Translations under genes and position numbers: made by a program
Assembly: GCF_043641665.1 (NCBI RefSeq)
Contig: NC_092198.1
Location: 10,987,001-11,051,000 of the forward strand
Direction: 5' to 3'
Source: Enoplosus armatus
Lineage: Eukaryota > Chordata > Actinopteri > Centrarchiformes > Enoplosidae
DNA: 64,000 nucleotides
The notes under the pieces: generated by a model
The model's database searches: none
What the model was told of the DNA's origin: nothing
The model's input: only the letters and a program-made list of their open reading frames with translations
Shown here: piece after piece, positions 12,797 through 58,709 of the stretch
Layout of the letters: each line of letters starts with the position of its first letter
Position numbering within the stretch: the stretch's first letter is position 1

Positions 12797-12846
12797 TTTC
12801 CTCCCCGGGGATCAATAAAGTATTTCTGATTCTGATTCTGATTCTG
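12797..12846 (+). repeat. Retroelement 3' tail with (TGATTC)n
   Basis: The string ttcctccccggggatcaata followed by aagtatttctgat and repeated tctgat units resembles the 3' end of fish non-LTR elements, which end in a short tandem repeat. Only the tail is visible, with no ORF nearby. Confidence 0.5.
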
Positions 12847-13341
12847 TGTCAAGTGATAAACCCAAAGCTGAGTCTTCTAAAGTCCAGCCACTAATGTGTG
12901 GGGGGCATCTAATACTGCCTCCATGTTTTCCAGCAGCCTGCAGCTGGGATGATCTCCGGCACCCAATTAAACAGACAAATGGAAAAAGAAAATTAATGGA
13001 TAGGGAAATGAAAAGAGTGAGGGTAAACACTACACTGAGGTAAGAAAATTTATATGACAGCCTCCTTTTCTCTCAGCTCCCACTTTTTCATTTTTGCTTT
13101 GCCAGTATGTCAGTGGCTTTCTCTTTCTTTCTGGGTCTGCCAGCTGAAGTGCCAGCCAATGCCACAAAGAACAGATCTTTTTTTTCAGTGTTTGTGTGTG
13201 TGATGCCAGGGAAACTTTGGCTCTTTTCATTCTACATAATATTACCAAGAAGCCCTCTGAATCACATAAACAAATTGCATTTGTGTGCATGAGAGGGACA
13301 GAAAAGCAAGGGGAAGGATGTAAGATGCATTTGCGTGTATG

Positions 13342-13406
<65 letters not shown>

Positions 13407-14284
13407 TCAGCAGGATCTCTAAACCAACAATCAGGGATCAGTCAGAGAGGCTGCTGACATCATCATCCCAAATAAATGACAGCATGGTAAAAGAGCGCTG
13501 ATCCAAGGCCAGCGGGATCCAACAGTCTCAGAATCCATAAGCCATAACAAACATTCAATTTTTCAAAGAAACTCCACTCCGTGGCCAAATCTGTCATCTT
13601 TTTTTGGGGCCACTGTGGAACAGTGCTGTCTGACTTTACTCTCACAAGATTTATTTGAGCCATGTTTGTTATTTTGTTTTGGACACCCAGCATGTTTTCT
13701 GGCTTTTATTGGCACCACTGATCTCAATTTCTCTGTGTATAACTGTACACAGATTAACCAGCACCATGTTTTCTCTCTGTCTTTATGCATGATTTTGCAT
13801 TTTCGCTATCACGTCTGCTCTGATATGTGTATCCCTGTATATTTTCAAACGGCTCTCATCATTTGAACTCAGAAGCGGCCTACGTCTGCATCCTCTACAG
13901 TACAGAATTTATACAATTTGTGACAAAACCTTTTGAGAAATGTAACGTGTGTCCCCTGCATTAAAGGGTCAAGTATTTTCAATGATCTTCCCAGACCTAA
14001 AACTAATTATTTGAAATTCTAAACAAAGCTTTGAGCCTTTTACCAACTTACATCAAATACATTTCTAATCCAAAAAACTTCAAACTGCAACTGAAAAATG
14101 TTTTGGTTAATATGGTGTAACGTAAACATATAAATTTGGCGTCTTCTATCTCCTTTTTGGTTATGTGTCATTCTCTTGTGGTTCAGTCTTAAACTGGATG
14201 TTTTATAAATTATTTTATTTTATTTATTTTGTTCTGTATTTCTCATGGTATTTTTTCTTTAATAACTGTTAATGTATAAATCTT

Positions 14285-14405
14285 GTCCCATGTATATTTG
14301 TGGGTATTAACAAACCCCAGGAAGACCAACTGCATCAACAGAAGCTAGTGAGGATCCCACAAACAATAAGCAAACAAATATTAATTGGAATAAAATAAAA
14401 TAAAT
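14285..14405 (+). repeat. Non-LTR element 3' end (LINE-like remnant)
   Basis: The string accccaggaagaccaactgc, followed by agctagtgaggatccc and an A-rich aataaaataaaataaa tail, resembles the 3' ends of common fish LINEs. No coding part remains. Named from memory of the pattern, not from a search. Confidence 0.45.
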
Positions 14406-14715
14406 GCATATATACGGTTTCTCCACTAGAATGACAGGTGATTCCTGGTATTTTGGCTTTGAAATAATTTAGGGAAACAAAGTTGACATATTTTAACAGT
14501 AATAGAAAATGTGCGGGGAAAAGATTGAGTGACTATAAGGGATATGTGGGAGCACACTTGACCTCAGTACTCCTGATATCCTGGCTACAGCCCTGGCAGC
14601 AACATGTCTTTCAAGAAATAGTGGCCCAGTCAACCACAGAGGGAACTGTTTTTATTGGAACTACTACCAAGAAAAAAAACCTTTAATGTTCAAAAAAGCC
14701 TACAGTGAATTCATG

Positions 14716-14757
14716 AGGGGGGGGGGGGGGGTGGATAGATAGATAGATAGATAGATA
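14716..14757. repeat. Poly(G) run and (GATA)n
   Basis: A run of about 15 G followed by gtg and six GATA units, just upstream of the eya4 first exon. Confidence 0.9.
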
Positions 14758-14883
14758 AAACTGTGAGCACGTCATTTGGGCCAAACTATTAATAAGAATG
14801 TAATTTTGGTACCCCCCTCCCTCCCCCCTCTGAACCCCATTAGTCCTTTGGACACTTACCCAATCGTGTCCGCATGGCAGCTG

Positions 14884-14895
14884 GACGCATGCGCA
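14884..14895. promoter_or_regulatory. NRF1-like site near the eya4 promoter
   Basis: gacgcatgcgca matches the palindromic NRF1 consensus at 10 of 12 positions. It sits in a CpG-containing stretch a few hundred bases before the untranslated first exon of eya4, where a promoter is expected. Inferred from motif and position only. Confidence 0.4.
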
Positions 14896-14999
14896 GCGGC
14901 AAGGTTTTCGATAATGAAGTTGAGCCTAATGCGTCTGAACAGCCTGGTGCTCAAACTTGGACGCGGACTGAAAATAATGATGTTTCCAGCAGAAGTGTG

Positions 15000-15268
15000 C
15001 GGTCCGGTCCCCGATACCGAGACCCGGGACCTGGGTTTGAGTTTGTAAATATGTTTCATCGAGTCTGATCAACTCCTCGGGCTTGTTTCTGGACTCTTGC
15101 TGGTAATGGCCAGCAGCGGCTGAAGTGTTTTGATCCAGTCAGTGACAGCCTGCAAACAGCAGGGAGAGCTGTGCGGCGACCACATTGCGCTTGATTATGA
15201 GCGTTTCTAAAAAGTGAAGGAAATCTGGGAGCCGATTTCTTACTGGGACGAAAATCATCTTGACACAG
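15000..15268 (+). other. eya4 untranslated exon 1 (5' end approximate)
   Basis: The donor acacag|gtatgt at 15268/15269 ends a CG-richer stretch without a useful start codon. It lies upstream of the coding exon at 18897, which has a good acceptor. This fits the usual EYA4 plan of an untranslated first exon in a CpG island. The start given is a guess; the donor is the supported part. Confidence 0.5.
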
Positions 15269-17711
15269 GTATGTTCGCCTTGTTTCTTTATTTACAGGCA
15301 GGTACAGATCTGTGGTTTTACTTTGCCAAATGTCAGGTCAGTGACAGTTTAGGTGGCTGCAGTCCGACCATCACGGCTCGATAACTGTCATAGTTATTGA
15401 CTTTGACTCAGTCTTCTTCATTTAATGGAATCTTAAATAATAAACGAAGCACGTGCTTTTCAAAGCATGCCTTATTTAAAATTATGTATTCTCCAACGAC
15501 CAATTATATTCCCACCCTCGGCGCGTTAAACCCGCTGAAATTCATTTGATCCATCCATTTGTTTTCAGGTAAAGACGTTACCTTTTAATGATGCAAACAT
15601 AATTTAACAGTAAATTAACGTGACTTTAATCAGCCCATTTCCTGTAAAACTGTTCTAAATGAAGCTTTTCCTCTTCTTCTTTTTTTAATAATTGATAATA
15701 AATCAAATTATCTTATTTGCCATATGATGATCTTTGACTGCAGATCAGTGTGGTTTCTACATCTTTTTATCCAGATTTCACCACACATGGAGGAATCTAG
15801 TCCCCTCGGTGCTCTGCCAGCATCCCTCCGCGCGTCCACGGTTTTTCTCCCCATCTCTCTTTCTCTCATCCCACGTGGAGTTTGTGTTTATATTTGATAT
15901 GTAGGAAATGGGAATCTTATACCGCGGCCGGGCTCTCAGGGCTTGAATGGCCCCTGGCCATTGGCCTGCCCCTAACAACATGACAGGTTACGCGCCGACT
16001 CAAAATCTGATAGGCCTACAGCGCCGTAATCCATACAGATTAGATTTCACATTAAGGACTCATAGTTACTGCCCAAGAGATGGATGGACGAGATTTGGGG
16101 AAATGATAAAGTCCTGTGGGTGCACATAGAGGCTGAAAATCAATTATTATTCTGGCCTTTTTTGTATTTGTGTGAATTAACCAGCAGCATTTACAAAAAA
16201 AAACCCGTATTAAGCGATTAATTTGAAATAGTCGGTTAAGCATTATGATCAGGAAAATATGACGTCGCCCACTGGGGCTGTCCGTTTACTATTTCATAGA
16301 ATATATATGTATATATTAAAATGGAGGTACAATTTGCTTTTGTTTTTTTTAAGCAGATTCTGTCTTTTTTATGTCGTAATTATTTCATATTTTATAGGCT
16401 ATATTTAGTTTTTATTTTTCTCTTGCACAATAATCTGAAACACTGTCTTTGAATAAAGGTAATAGAAAAAAAGCCCCGTAGAATTTCATTTGAGGGATGC
16501 AAAACTTATACATTACATATATACAATACATATAACATTTTATCAAAATTAAATGTATCATTGTGTAAAATGTAATAATAAAGAAAAAGCTTCACACCCT
16601 TTACACTGTAATGTCCCTTAAATGGTGTTCGCTTTTGTGCTGAAAAATATATTATTCTCAATATAGGTCTGGTCAAATTTGGCCCACGTGAGACATTTTT
16701 CATTTCTATCATTTTGACAATTATTCCTCGTGATAAATGTTGTGTGTGTCCTCGGTGTTTGCTGCTGAAAACAATAAGTGTTACAGATATAAGATAGAAG
16801 ACGTGAACAAAAGAGACTGAGAGAAAATGAGAAAATTCCTCAACTCATCTAAAAAAAAATCGACCTGTGCGTATGAAAGCGATTGTTAAGTCAAGACGGC
16901 CTGAGTGGAGCTGAACGTGTCTCTGCAGCCAGCAGCAGCCTGCGGTTTGTTCAACATTCTCCTCTCTTCGGCTTTTATAGCGTGAAATTACCGCAGTGAA
17001 GCTGCGTGGTCCACTTTCTAATCCTCCACCTCCCATATGTGTTTCTTATGTCGCTGTCAATAGCCATAGAGAGAAATACAATTCTCTCTTCTGGGACACT
17101 GAAGGAAATGGCAGGCATTATTGATTCCCTGTGCAGTGTCAGGTAACTACTGGGTGGATTTAGGGCCATGCGAGGCAGTCATGTGTAGTGGAATATAACA
17201 ACTTAACCAGTTGTTCATCAGCAATTAACAAAATGTAAGAATATTTAAAAGCATCAATTTTTACATATATATTTTAAAAGGACCTATTCCATACTTTGAT
17301 ACTCACAATGAGTGTCAAATATGTTGTAAAAGTATCACATTAATGCCCAAAAAGTTAGACAAACCTCTCACTATTCTCCTAAAATTGTTGATACTTTATG
17401 TGGGTTTACTGTCCACTACATCCCTGCTAAAGAGGAATAAATCATGAAGTGGAGCGTGCAAATGCAAACAGATAGAAGGCTGAGTCTGTCCTCCACAAAG
17501 GTGAGAGGGAGGGAGAGAGAGCGGGAGAGAAAAAGAGGGGAGGGAGGGAGGGAGGGAGGCTCAGGCACAAATCAATACACCTGAGAGACGCATTATTGTC
17601 TTCGGTTTCAGGCGAGGAGGAGCTGAACGCTATGAAAAATTAAAAGGATGCCAGTTAGTTTAAAGGATCGAGCCAGACAAGTCCACAGTGCACACACGCA
17701 CACGCACACGC

Positions 17712-17743
<32 letters not shown>

Positions 17744-18896
17744 TGAACAAACTGAACAAAAGTCTTATATTGCCCTAATTTAATGATCCTGTTAGTAATT
17801 TATGTTTTGGGGCACATTTTAGATTAAGTTGCCATTTAAACTACTGATCAGCCTTTATAGAAGAGTATCCCCCTACATGTTTTTTTTGTGTGTCAGTGCA
17901 TACACACCGTTCACACATAGACACACACATATACTCTGAACACACTGTGTGATACAAAGCCTTAATGACACTGTGCAGAGAGGATAGCATGTTCGGCTTC
18001 TCTTGACACACGAAGTGAAATAGAGCAAATGCATAAAAATAAGGATTTTTTTTCTTGGAGAAAATGAGCTGGAAGTGGTTCAGTGGCACTCCTTGGGAAC
18101 CACAGATCTAATGACAGGGAAGGACATTTGTGTTTGCATGTGAGTGCGTGTCTTTGCAGCTAACTCCTTTGTTCAACTGTCAAACTTTTTTGACGGCCTT
18201 TAGCACAATACAGCAGAGGGGAGCCATTTTGTGCCGTCCTGTTGGGGTGATGATGGCATTGTTTTCCTTTCTTTCAGCTGGCCTTTTGCTGCAGAAAAAA
18301 AAAAAGACAAGGACAGAATCTTTTTTCTAATCGCAACATTTAATCTCACTTAAGTTTGAAGACGATCAACCTCGGCCTCTCCGTCGCTCCAGACTCCTGC
18401 GCCAACCTGTCTCCTGTCTAGTATTAATAGGGTCACTCACTGTCTTCGCATGCTCGCCAGCCACTGTGTCTGTGGTCCAGAGCCAGCCAAGCAGCCGTAT
18501 CGTTTACACTTCTCCATTTTCATTGTTGATATTTACTTCTGCAATTATCTCTCCACTTCACCCTCGGCTGAAGATGATATGCTGAAGTTAACGCTGCAGC
18601 TTCCCTCCTTCCGCCTCCTGTTGTTTGTTCACACATAAATACACTGACAGAAGGTCTAATTGACAGAAAAGAAAAAGAAATGAATACAGCATGGTGGCTG
18701 GTTTCGTCCACAATGTGAGTATAAGCGATAAGCAATTTGGTAATCAAACCCCCGAACAAGTGTTCAAGCACCATCCCTGGAAAACAATGTTAGCACAGGT
18801 GATGATTTACCATTTAACGTGTGCACAGGTAAATAAATAAAGGTGACTTTTTCATCCCTCAACCCACATTTTATTTTCTCACTTTTGCCCCTCAAG
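15269..18896 (+). other. eya4 intron 1
   Basis: About 3.6 kb. The first part (15270-16100) is fairly unique with moderate CpG. A purine-rich gggagggagg tract lies at 17505-17560 and a CA tract at 17692-17742. No other gene is seen. Confidence 0.5.
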
Positions 18897-18924
18897 TGTG
18901 TGGCGGATCACAACCCGAGAAGCC

Positions 18925-54020
<35,096 letters not shown>

Positions 54021-54840
54021 CTATTATAGCAATATGGACTCATGCAATGTTACCATGGACATGGTCAGCCCCCTTCTTTTGTATAACTATTTAAGAACAA
54101 ACAATACACTGCAACTGTTTTTTGTGATTTTTCTTTTTGTCTTGTTTTTTGAACGTCTGGATTTACAAACTCTGAACGGTCTTAAGAAGCAAAAAAGAGG
54201 TAAAAGAACAGTGGGGTTAAGAGATCACTCAACCTCTTGTGGTCCTGAAGCTGGGAACGGACCGCTGTGAAAACCCAGTCTACTGTCCCTGTAGCTGTAG
54301 CAGACTGAAAGCTTGGAGAGGCTAAACACCTCCCTTGGCCGGGGAGGATGTTTCTTCATCAGGCCTGTTGTGGGTCACCCTGGACGAACTGTCTTCAAAC
54401 AATTAGGGCTTCTCTGTACAGGCAGCATTATGTGTGCGGGGATAACGGCTGCTTTATTATTTTGTAAGTGTTTTCTTCCTGGTGGTCTAATAATCACAAC
54501 AATGCAGTCTGTGGCGGAAACTTATGTAAATTATTTACAATAAACTTAAATGGGCAGTGGTGGATGTTTTTAATCAAAGAAAAACACTTTTTTGGGGAGG
54601 GGGGGCTTTTTTCCTTCTGGATTTTTGTATTTCTTTTGGGGGGAGGGGGGTTGCAGATGTGCGTCATGATGTGTTGTGCCTTAATGTGTTTGAATGTCTT
54701 TTCTTTATTCAGAAATGTCTATGTATGTAGATATAAAAGGAGAAAACTTATCCAAATGACCTATGCATCTTGTCTTCCCTAATGAAATTCATTACTGATC
54801 AAACTTATAACCAAATAAATTAATACAGTGCTGTATCTCA
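54021..54840 (+). other. eya4 3' UTR with two poly(A) signals
   Basis: AATAAA occurs at 54539-54544 and again at 54814-54819, so short (about 0.55 kb) and long (about 0.8 kb) 3' UTRs are possible. The region has several G and T runs. Ends are inferred from the hexamers. Confidence 0.55.
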
Positions 54841-55098
54841 TTTTCAGAATCATTTTATAGTTCAGAAATACCCAGACACAGATGTGAAATCAGACAAACT
54901 ACAATTTTAACCTATATAATTTCTGCTCAAATCACTTTCAACACCATTAGCATTAACTGTATGGTCTAAAGATTTGAGTTTGCTGAAATACAATTTCATA
55001 CCTAACCAGACTGACTTTATAGTCACAATTGACTTTGGTTAGTTAAATATCCAAAAAGGGTAAAGAGACTACTTCAGACAACCGCTTCATTTCCACTT

Positions 55099-55104
55099 TT
55101 TATT
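55099..55104 (-). other. rps12 poly(A) signal
   Basis: tttatt reads AATAAA on the minus strand, only 6 nt beyond the rps12 stop codon. This gives a very short 3' UTR, as usual for ribosomal protein genes. It faces the eya4 end about 260 bp away. Confidence 0.75.
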
Positions 55105-55110
55105 CACATC

Positions 55111-55173
55111 TCATTTCTTGGCTTTGAAGTATTCCTCAATCACATCCTTGGCTTGAGACTCCTTGCCATAGTC
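55111..55173 (-). CDS. rps12 exon 6 and stop
   Basis: 63 nt, phase 0, coding residues 113-132 ([20 protein letters not shown]) and TGA. Acceptor tctctacag. Confidence 0.97.
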   Translation of the reverse strand, partial: DYGKESQAKDVIEEYFKAKK

Positions 55174-58100
55174 CTGTAGAGAGAAGTAGTAGTTTGATAT
55201 TACAGGCCAATTAAGCTTCTCACATATCTGCATGTCAACCAGAACAAATCAAACAGAATTATCAACGATGTTTGAGGTTATTTAGAAACTGTAAATTTTT
55301 TTTAAAAGGGGGTCCTGAACAAGTTATTTTTACATTCAGTGTCAAAAAGAACACATTGTGTGCAACCTTGAGGTCTAACATGTTGTGCTGATAAGCATTT
55401 TAAATATAGCATTGTTTACATCCATGTTTGCTTGCAATCTTCTTCCATGCCTTTGCAGCATATCTTGGCATGTTACTGCTACCCGAGTGAAACCATATGA
55501 GTCACCCACTACTTTAAAAAAAACCAAAAAAAAAAAAACCTTTCAGGGAACCAGCAGTAGTTCAGAAACTGCCACAACAGAGCACTGATGTGTTATTTTC
55601 CAAAATAGTTCACACAATTCATATGACATCTTTGCTAACCAAATCATACAAAAAAAACTAATTTTAGGCATTATCAGATAGTTTCAACACTCAAAGATCT
55701 TGAACTCCAATATGAGCATCAAAAACACCATCTTTCAGTCGCTGCTCTAAATAACACCAAGCTGAGCAACACTTGACATGACTAGTTCACTGTATAAATA
55801 CCAATTAACCTCTTAAACTCTGGATTTTACCATTAAATGGCCAGTTAGTTTCTTGTGCATCATCTCCCAAAATTCAGCCAGACCTATTAATATCTTTGGA
55901 AACTAGAAATTAAAATAGAGTTATGCTGAGTTGAACAATCAGCACATGGCCAGAGTTTCAGATTAACTACAGTGATTACCTGTCAATCATCTTTCTGTCA
56001 TGAGTTACTACATGTAGCCATTTTTAGGGACCCCAGACACCACAGGTAGGCGACGGGGCTCGTACCCTGGCAGTTATCTAGCCAAGAGTTATCAACAACA
56101 GCTGCATAGCACGAGGCACAGCACCTGCACTTGACTGGCAGATCTAGACCTAAATCCTGATGTCTTACTAAACAGCAATCTGTACTTTCTTTTATGTAGG
56201 AAATATAGTAGATTTCTTTGGCTTGAATGTAGGCCAAATTTGAAAAAAGGGGAATGGAAAACCATGCAAGAGTGTCATTTACCTTGACAACGACACAGCT
56301 GCAGCCCACTACCTTGCGGGGTTTGCCCTCACGGTCGATCTTGCACAGACCAACCCACTCGCCGAGCTTCTTGTTGTCATCAACCTGAAATAAAGTTAAA
56401 CAGTGTTTTAACTACCATCACTAGGCCTTTAAAGAACCCATTTGAACAACCTTGTCAATTACTGCTGATAAACGGTCACTAATGTGCACTGAGGTGTAGT
56501 CACAATTGCTTTCATATAGCTGTGCAGAGAAAATGGCAGCAACGTGGGTACTCTTGGCTGTATCTCAGACAGAAATTGGGTAACAGAGGCGATCTCCTCA
56601 CAGTATTCAGTAGAGGGAGCCAAATTATCATCAACGATACAGCAGCACGCCACACAACATGCTACATATTACTCCACGACACCTGGCATTAAGGCACCCC
56701 ACCACACACAACTGATGCTACATCAGTCTGGTCTTGAGGCTCATTACCTTTATTAGGTTGATCTGATGCTCAGCGCAGAGGGCCTCCACCAGCTTGACGT
56801 ACATGGGCTCATCGCAGTTGGCTGCAAGAGCGCAGAGATGGGCCTGACGCCTGCAAAACAACACTGAATTAAGTCGCTGTAAGGGGTCATACACCATTAC
56901 ACATTTCAATATGCGACGGCACATCTCAGACAGAAATTGGGTAACAATGGCAATCTCCTCACAGTATTCAGTAGAGGGAGCCAAGACATCATCAGTGATA
57001 TACCTAAAAAAAAAAAAGACAAAACTAAATATTGATATGGTAAAATAATTACTCACTTGTCCAGGGCCTTGGTGGCCTCACGGATACCACGGGCGAGGCC
57101 ATCGTGGATAAGAGAGGTCTTGAGCACTTCAGGAAGAGCGGTGTTGACATCCATGACACCTCCAGCAGCCATGCTATCAAAAATAGGTGGACAAGAAAAA
57201 TAGGTTACATTTTTACCACAACGGGGATGACAAATTTGTGGATTCTAGGAGAGCTTCCAGCAAGTCAGAATGAGGATCTCACTCATTGTAGAGTGAAGGG
57301 GTATCCGACAAAAGAATGTAAAGTCATCATTCAAGCAACAGAGAGCTCATTTAGAGAAGGTACATTTAAAATTTAGTTGAATGCCACAGGACAGCTGACC
57401 CTTCAATATCAGTGGGGTAACATATTTCACATCGCTCTAAACAATTAGACACTTGAGGAAAAAGTGTAGTTTGCTTTCAGACGAGGTTTAACCTCAGGCT
57501 TATATCTGTAAGTTAAACTACAGCAAAAACTGAGTTTACATGACAACTTGTAAGTCAGTACATTCAGCGCAATGTGTTTACATGTATAGCATTTGTTGAG
57601 TGGTGAGTAACCTCATCCCCTCCACAAAATGTTGACAGATTACATGAATCACCTTGTGGTGCTTCCAATCATAAAATAGTAAAATAGATTGCTTATAAAA
57701 AAGAAAAAAAACCTAATTAGTATAGACATCAGTTTTGATCCATCCAGAGTTGCTAGTTCAGTCCTGTTGTGTATTGTGATTATTGGTATCCTGGGACTCC
57801 TTCCAATTTAGATGTTTGATTGTCCAGATGACCAAGTAAATGAAACTTTCCTTCAGAAATTTGGCAGTTAAACATCTCATAATCCTGAGTGGAAATCTAG
57901 TTTTCATATTTACCTAAACATTTGTGCAGTCAATTTGCTTTACAAGTAGCATTTTTCTACATCTGATGCAGTAGTTGTCCAACTGATTGAGACATTTTAC
58001 ATAAGCTCTTAACTTTTACATGTGCTACCAAATTGCACTGCTTTGATCTTTCAAATTCAGCTTACTGCTCAAAGTGGGGAGGCAAAGATTGGTACATATC

Positions 58101-58481
58101 TTAATATTGTAACGTCATTGCAGCCACCGACTTTTCCCCGGTGAAATGACATTAAATGATTGGGATTACCAAGAGCAGAACAAGCTCATGTAGGCGCAAC
58201 CATCTTATAAGTTTTAACCATACGTAACGTTACATTTGATGCCTTGCTAACGTTATATGCGCAGGTATCAAGTGGCCCTGCAACTCGGTTAAGCTAGCCA
58301 GTTAGCTCGCGTTAAACAGACTACACCTTATCGCCCCACAAATAATAGGTACGCAAAATAATTAAAGATTACACCACTTCAAAAAGTCGGTTCTTGTCAG
58401 CGCCGTTTTGCTATACATCCCGGTTTACACTGTGTATGCTAGCAGCAGATATAAACGTCATGCTCACCCTTCCTCGGCCAT
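55111..58481 (-). CDS. rps12: 40S ribosomal protein S12
   Basis: A component of the small ribosomal subunit (eS12, L7Ae-like fold). Coding exons in transcript order: 58481-58468, 57173-57057, 56850-56748, 56384-56283, 55173-55111. All junctions are GT-AG and the joined frame is exactly 132 codons plus stop, the human length. It starts [20 protein letters not shown], has the conserved cores [20 protein letters not shown] and [20 protein letters not shown], and ends [20 protein letters not shown]. Differences from mammals are few and conservative. An untranslated exon precedes the start exon. The introns host snoRNAs, as in mammals (SNORD100, SNORD101 and SNORA33 in RPS12). Intact and confidently identified. 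Confidence 0.98.
56010..56142 (-). ncRNA. H/ACA box snoRNA in rps12 intron 5 (SNORA33-like)
   Basis: On the minus strand, two hairpins are joined by an H box AGATAA (consensus ANANNA), and the second is followed by ACA exactly three bases from the end (GGCTACATGT). The 5' hairpin closes GCCA with TGGC, as does the 3' hairpin. The length of about 133 nt and the host gene fit SNORA33, which lies in mammalian RPS12. It would guide pseudouridylation of rRNA. The boxes and stems are seen; the name is by position. Confidence 0.75.
56283..56384 (-). CDS. rps12 exon 5
   Basis: 102 nt, 34 codons, phase 0-0. It codes [20 protein letters not shown] and then [14 protein letters not shown]. Confidence 0.98.
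56557..56643 (-). ncRNA. C/D box snoRNA in rps12 intron 4 (SNORD100-type, copy 1)
   Basis: On the minus strand: terminal stem GCTGTATC/GATACAGC (perfect), C box TGATGAT, D' box CTGA after the guide GGCTCCCTCT, C' box TGTGAGG, and D box CTGA. The guide is antisense to 18S rRNA AGAGGGAGCC; five bases upstream of D' falls on the G known as Gm436 in human 18S, the SNORD100 target. Host gene and target agree. A close paralogue lies in the next intron upstream (56918-57004). Confidence 0.85.
56748..56850 (-). CDS. rps12 exon 4
   Basis: 103 nt coding [20 protein letters not shown] and then [14 protein letters not shown]. Acceptor ttttgcag, donor AAG|gtaatg. Confidence 0.98.
56918..57004 (-). ncRNA. 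C/D box snoRNA in rps12 intron 3 (SNORD100-type, copy 2)
   Basis: Same box order and the same 18S guide (GGCTCCCTCT before the D' CTGA) as copy 1. The terminal stem is GGTATATC/GATGTGCC: different bases from copy 1, but all eight still pair (two G-U). The C box is TGATGAT and the D box CTGA. The stretch upstream of the D box is also identical between the copies, so a second guide may be conserved. Confidence 0.85.
57057..57173 (-). CDS. rps12 exon 3
   Basis: 117 nt coding [20 protein letters not shown] and then [18 protein letters not shown]. Acceptor tgatag, donor CAA|gtgagt. The ATG in the exon aligns inside the known protein (MAEEG precedes it), so it is not the start. Confidence 0.97.
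57260..57336 (-). ncRNA. Possible third C/D snoRNA in rps12 intron 2 (SNORD101 candidate)
   Basis: On the minus strand: C box ATGATGA (57324-57330), an imperfect C' (TGAGTGAG) and D box CTGA (57265-57268), about 66 nt from C to D. The terminal stem is weak. Mammalian RPS12 also hosts SNORD101, which makes the call plausible. No rRNA target was recognised. Confidence 0.45.
57337..58467 (-). other. rps12 intron 2, remainder
   Basis: About 1.1 kb, AT-rich, becoming CpG-containing towards the start exon (58200-58460). No further snoRNA boxes with support were found. Confidence 0.5.
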
Positions 58482-58514
58482 TGTTGATTTAAGATGGATG
58501 TTTGACGTAAAGTT
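58468..58514 (-). CDS. rps12 exon 2: start codon
   Basis: Acceptor tattgcag at 58515-58520. The ATG is at 58481, coding MAEE and two bases of Gly5. Donor GG|GTGAGC. The bases 58514-58482 are 5' UTR. Confidence 0.92.
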
Positions 58515-58644
58515 CTGCAATAAAGAACAGATATGAAAGGAGAGTCATTATTTATCTCAAACAGCTAACCGTCATGAATTTATAAATTGAGATGTTTGAG
58601 TAATCCTGTAGATTGTGCCGGTAGTTGAGAAAACACACCAAAAC

Positions 58645-58670
58645 CTCCTCTCGGCTAGCGGGTAAAGAGG
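58645..58670 (-). other. rps12 untranslated exon 1 with 5' TOP-like start
   Basis: The minus strand reads CCTCTTTACC at the probable start, a pyrimidine tract like the TOP motif of ribosomal protein mRNAs, and ends GAGGAG|GTTTTG. A GACGTCAT-type CRE half and a TATTAAAA box lie just upstream (58670-58700). Short untranslated first exons are usual for RPS12. Boundaries are inferred. Confidence 0.5.
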
Positions 58671-58709
58671 ACGTCATAAACCCGCGACATTCTTTTAATA
58701 CCACCAGGC

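Larger units (their letters stand above)
6860..14830. other. 8-kb gene desert between TRIM and eya4
   Basis: No exon with family motifs or coherent splice sites was found on either strand. Contents: a poly(C) run at 8888-8901, a pair of diverged direct repeats (11230 and 12318), a retroelement-like tail at 12797, a second tail near 14285, and a poly(G)/GATA tract at 14716-14757. Two GC-richer, non-repetitive patches (about 9660-9800 and 10280-10545) could be regulatory but cannot be tested here. Confidence 0.55.
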
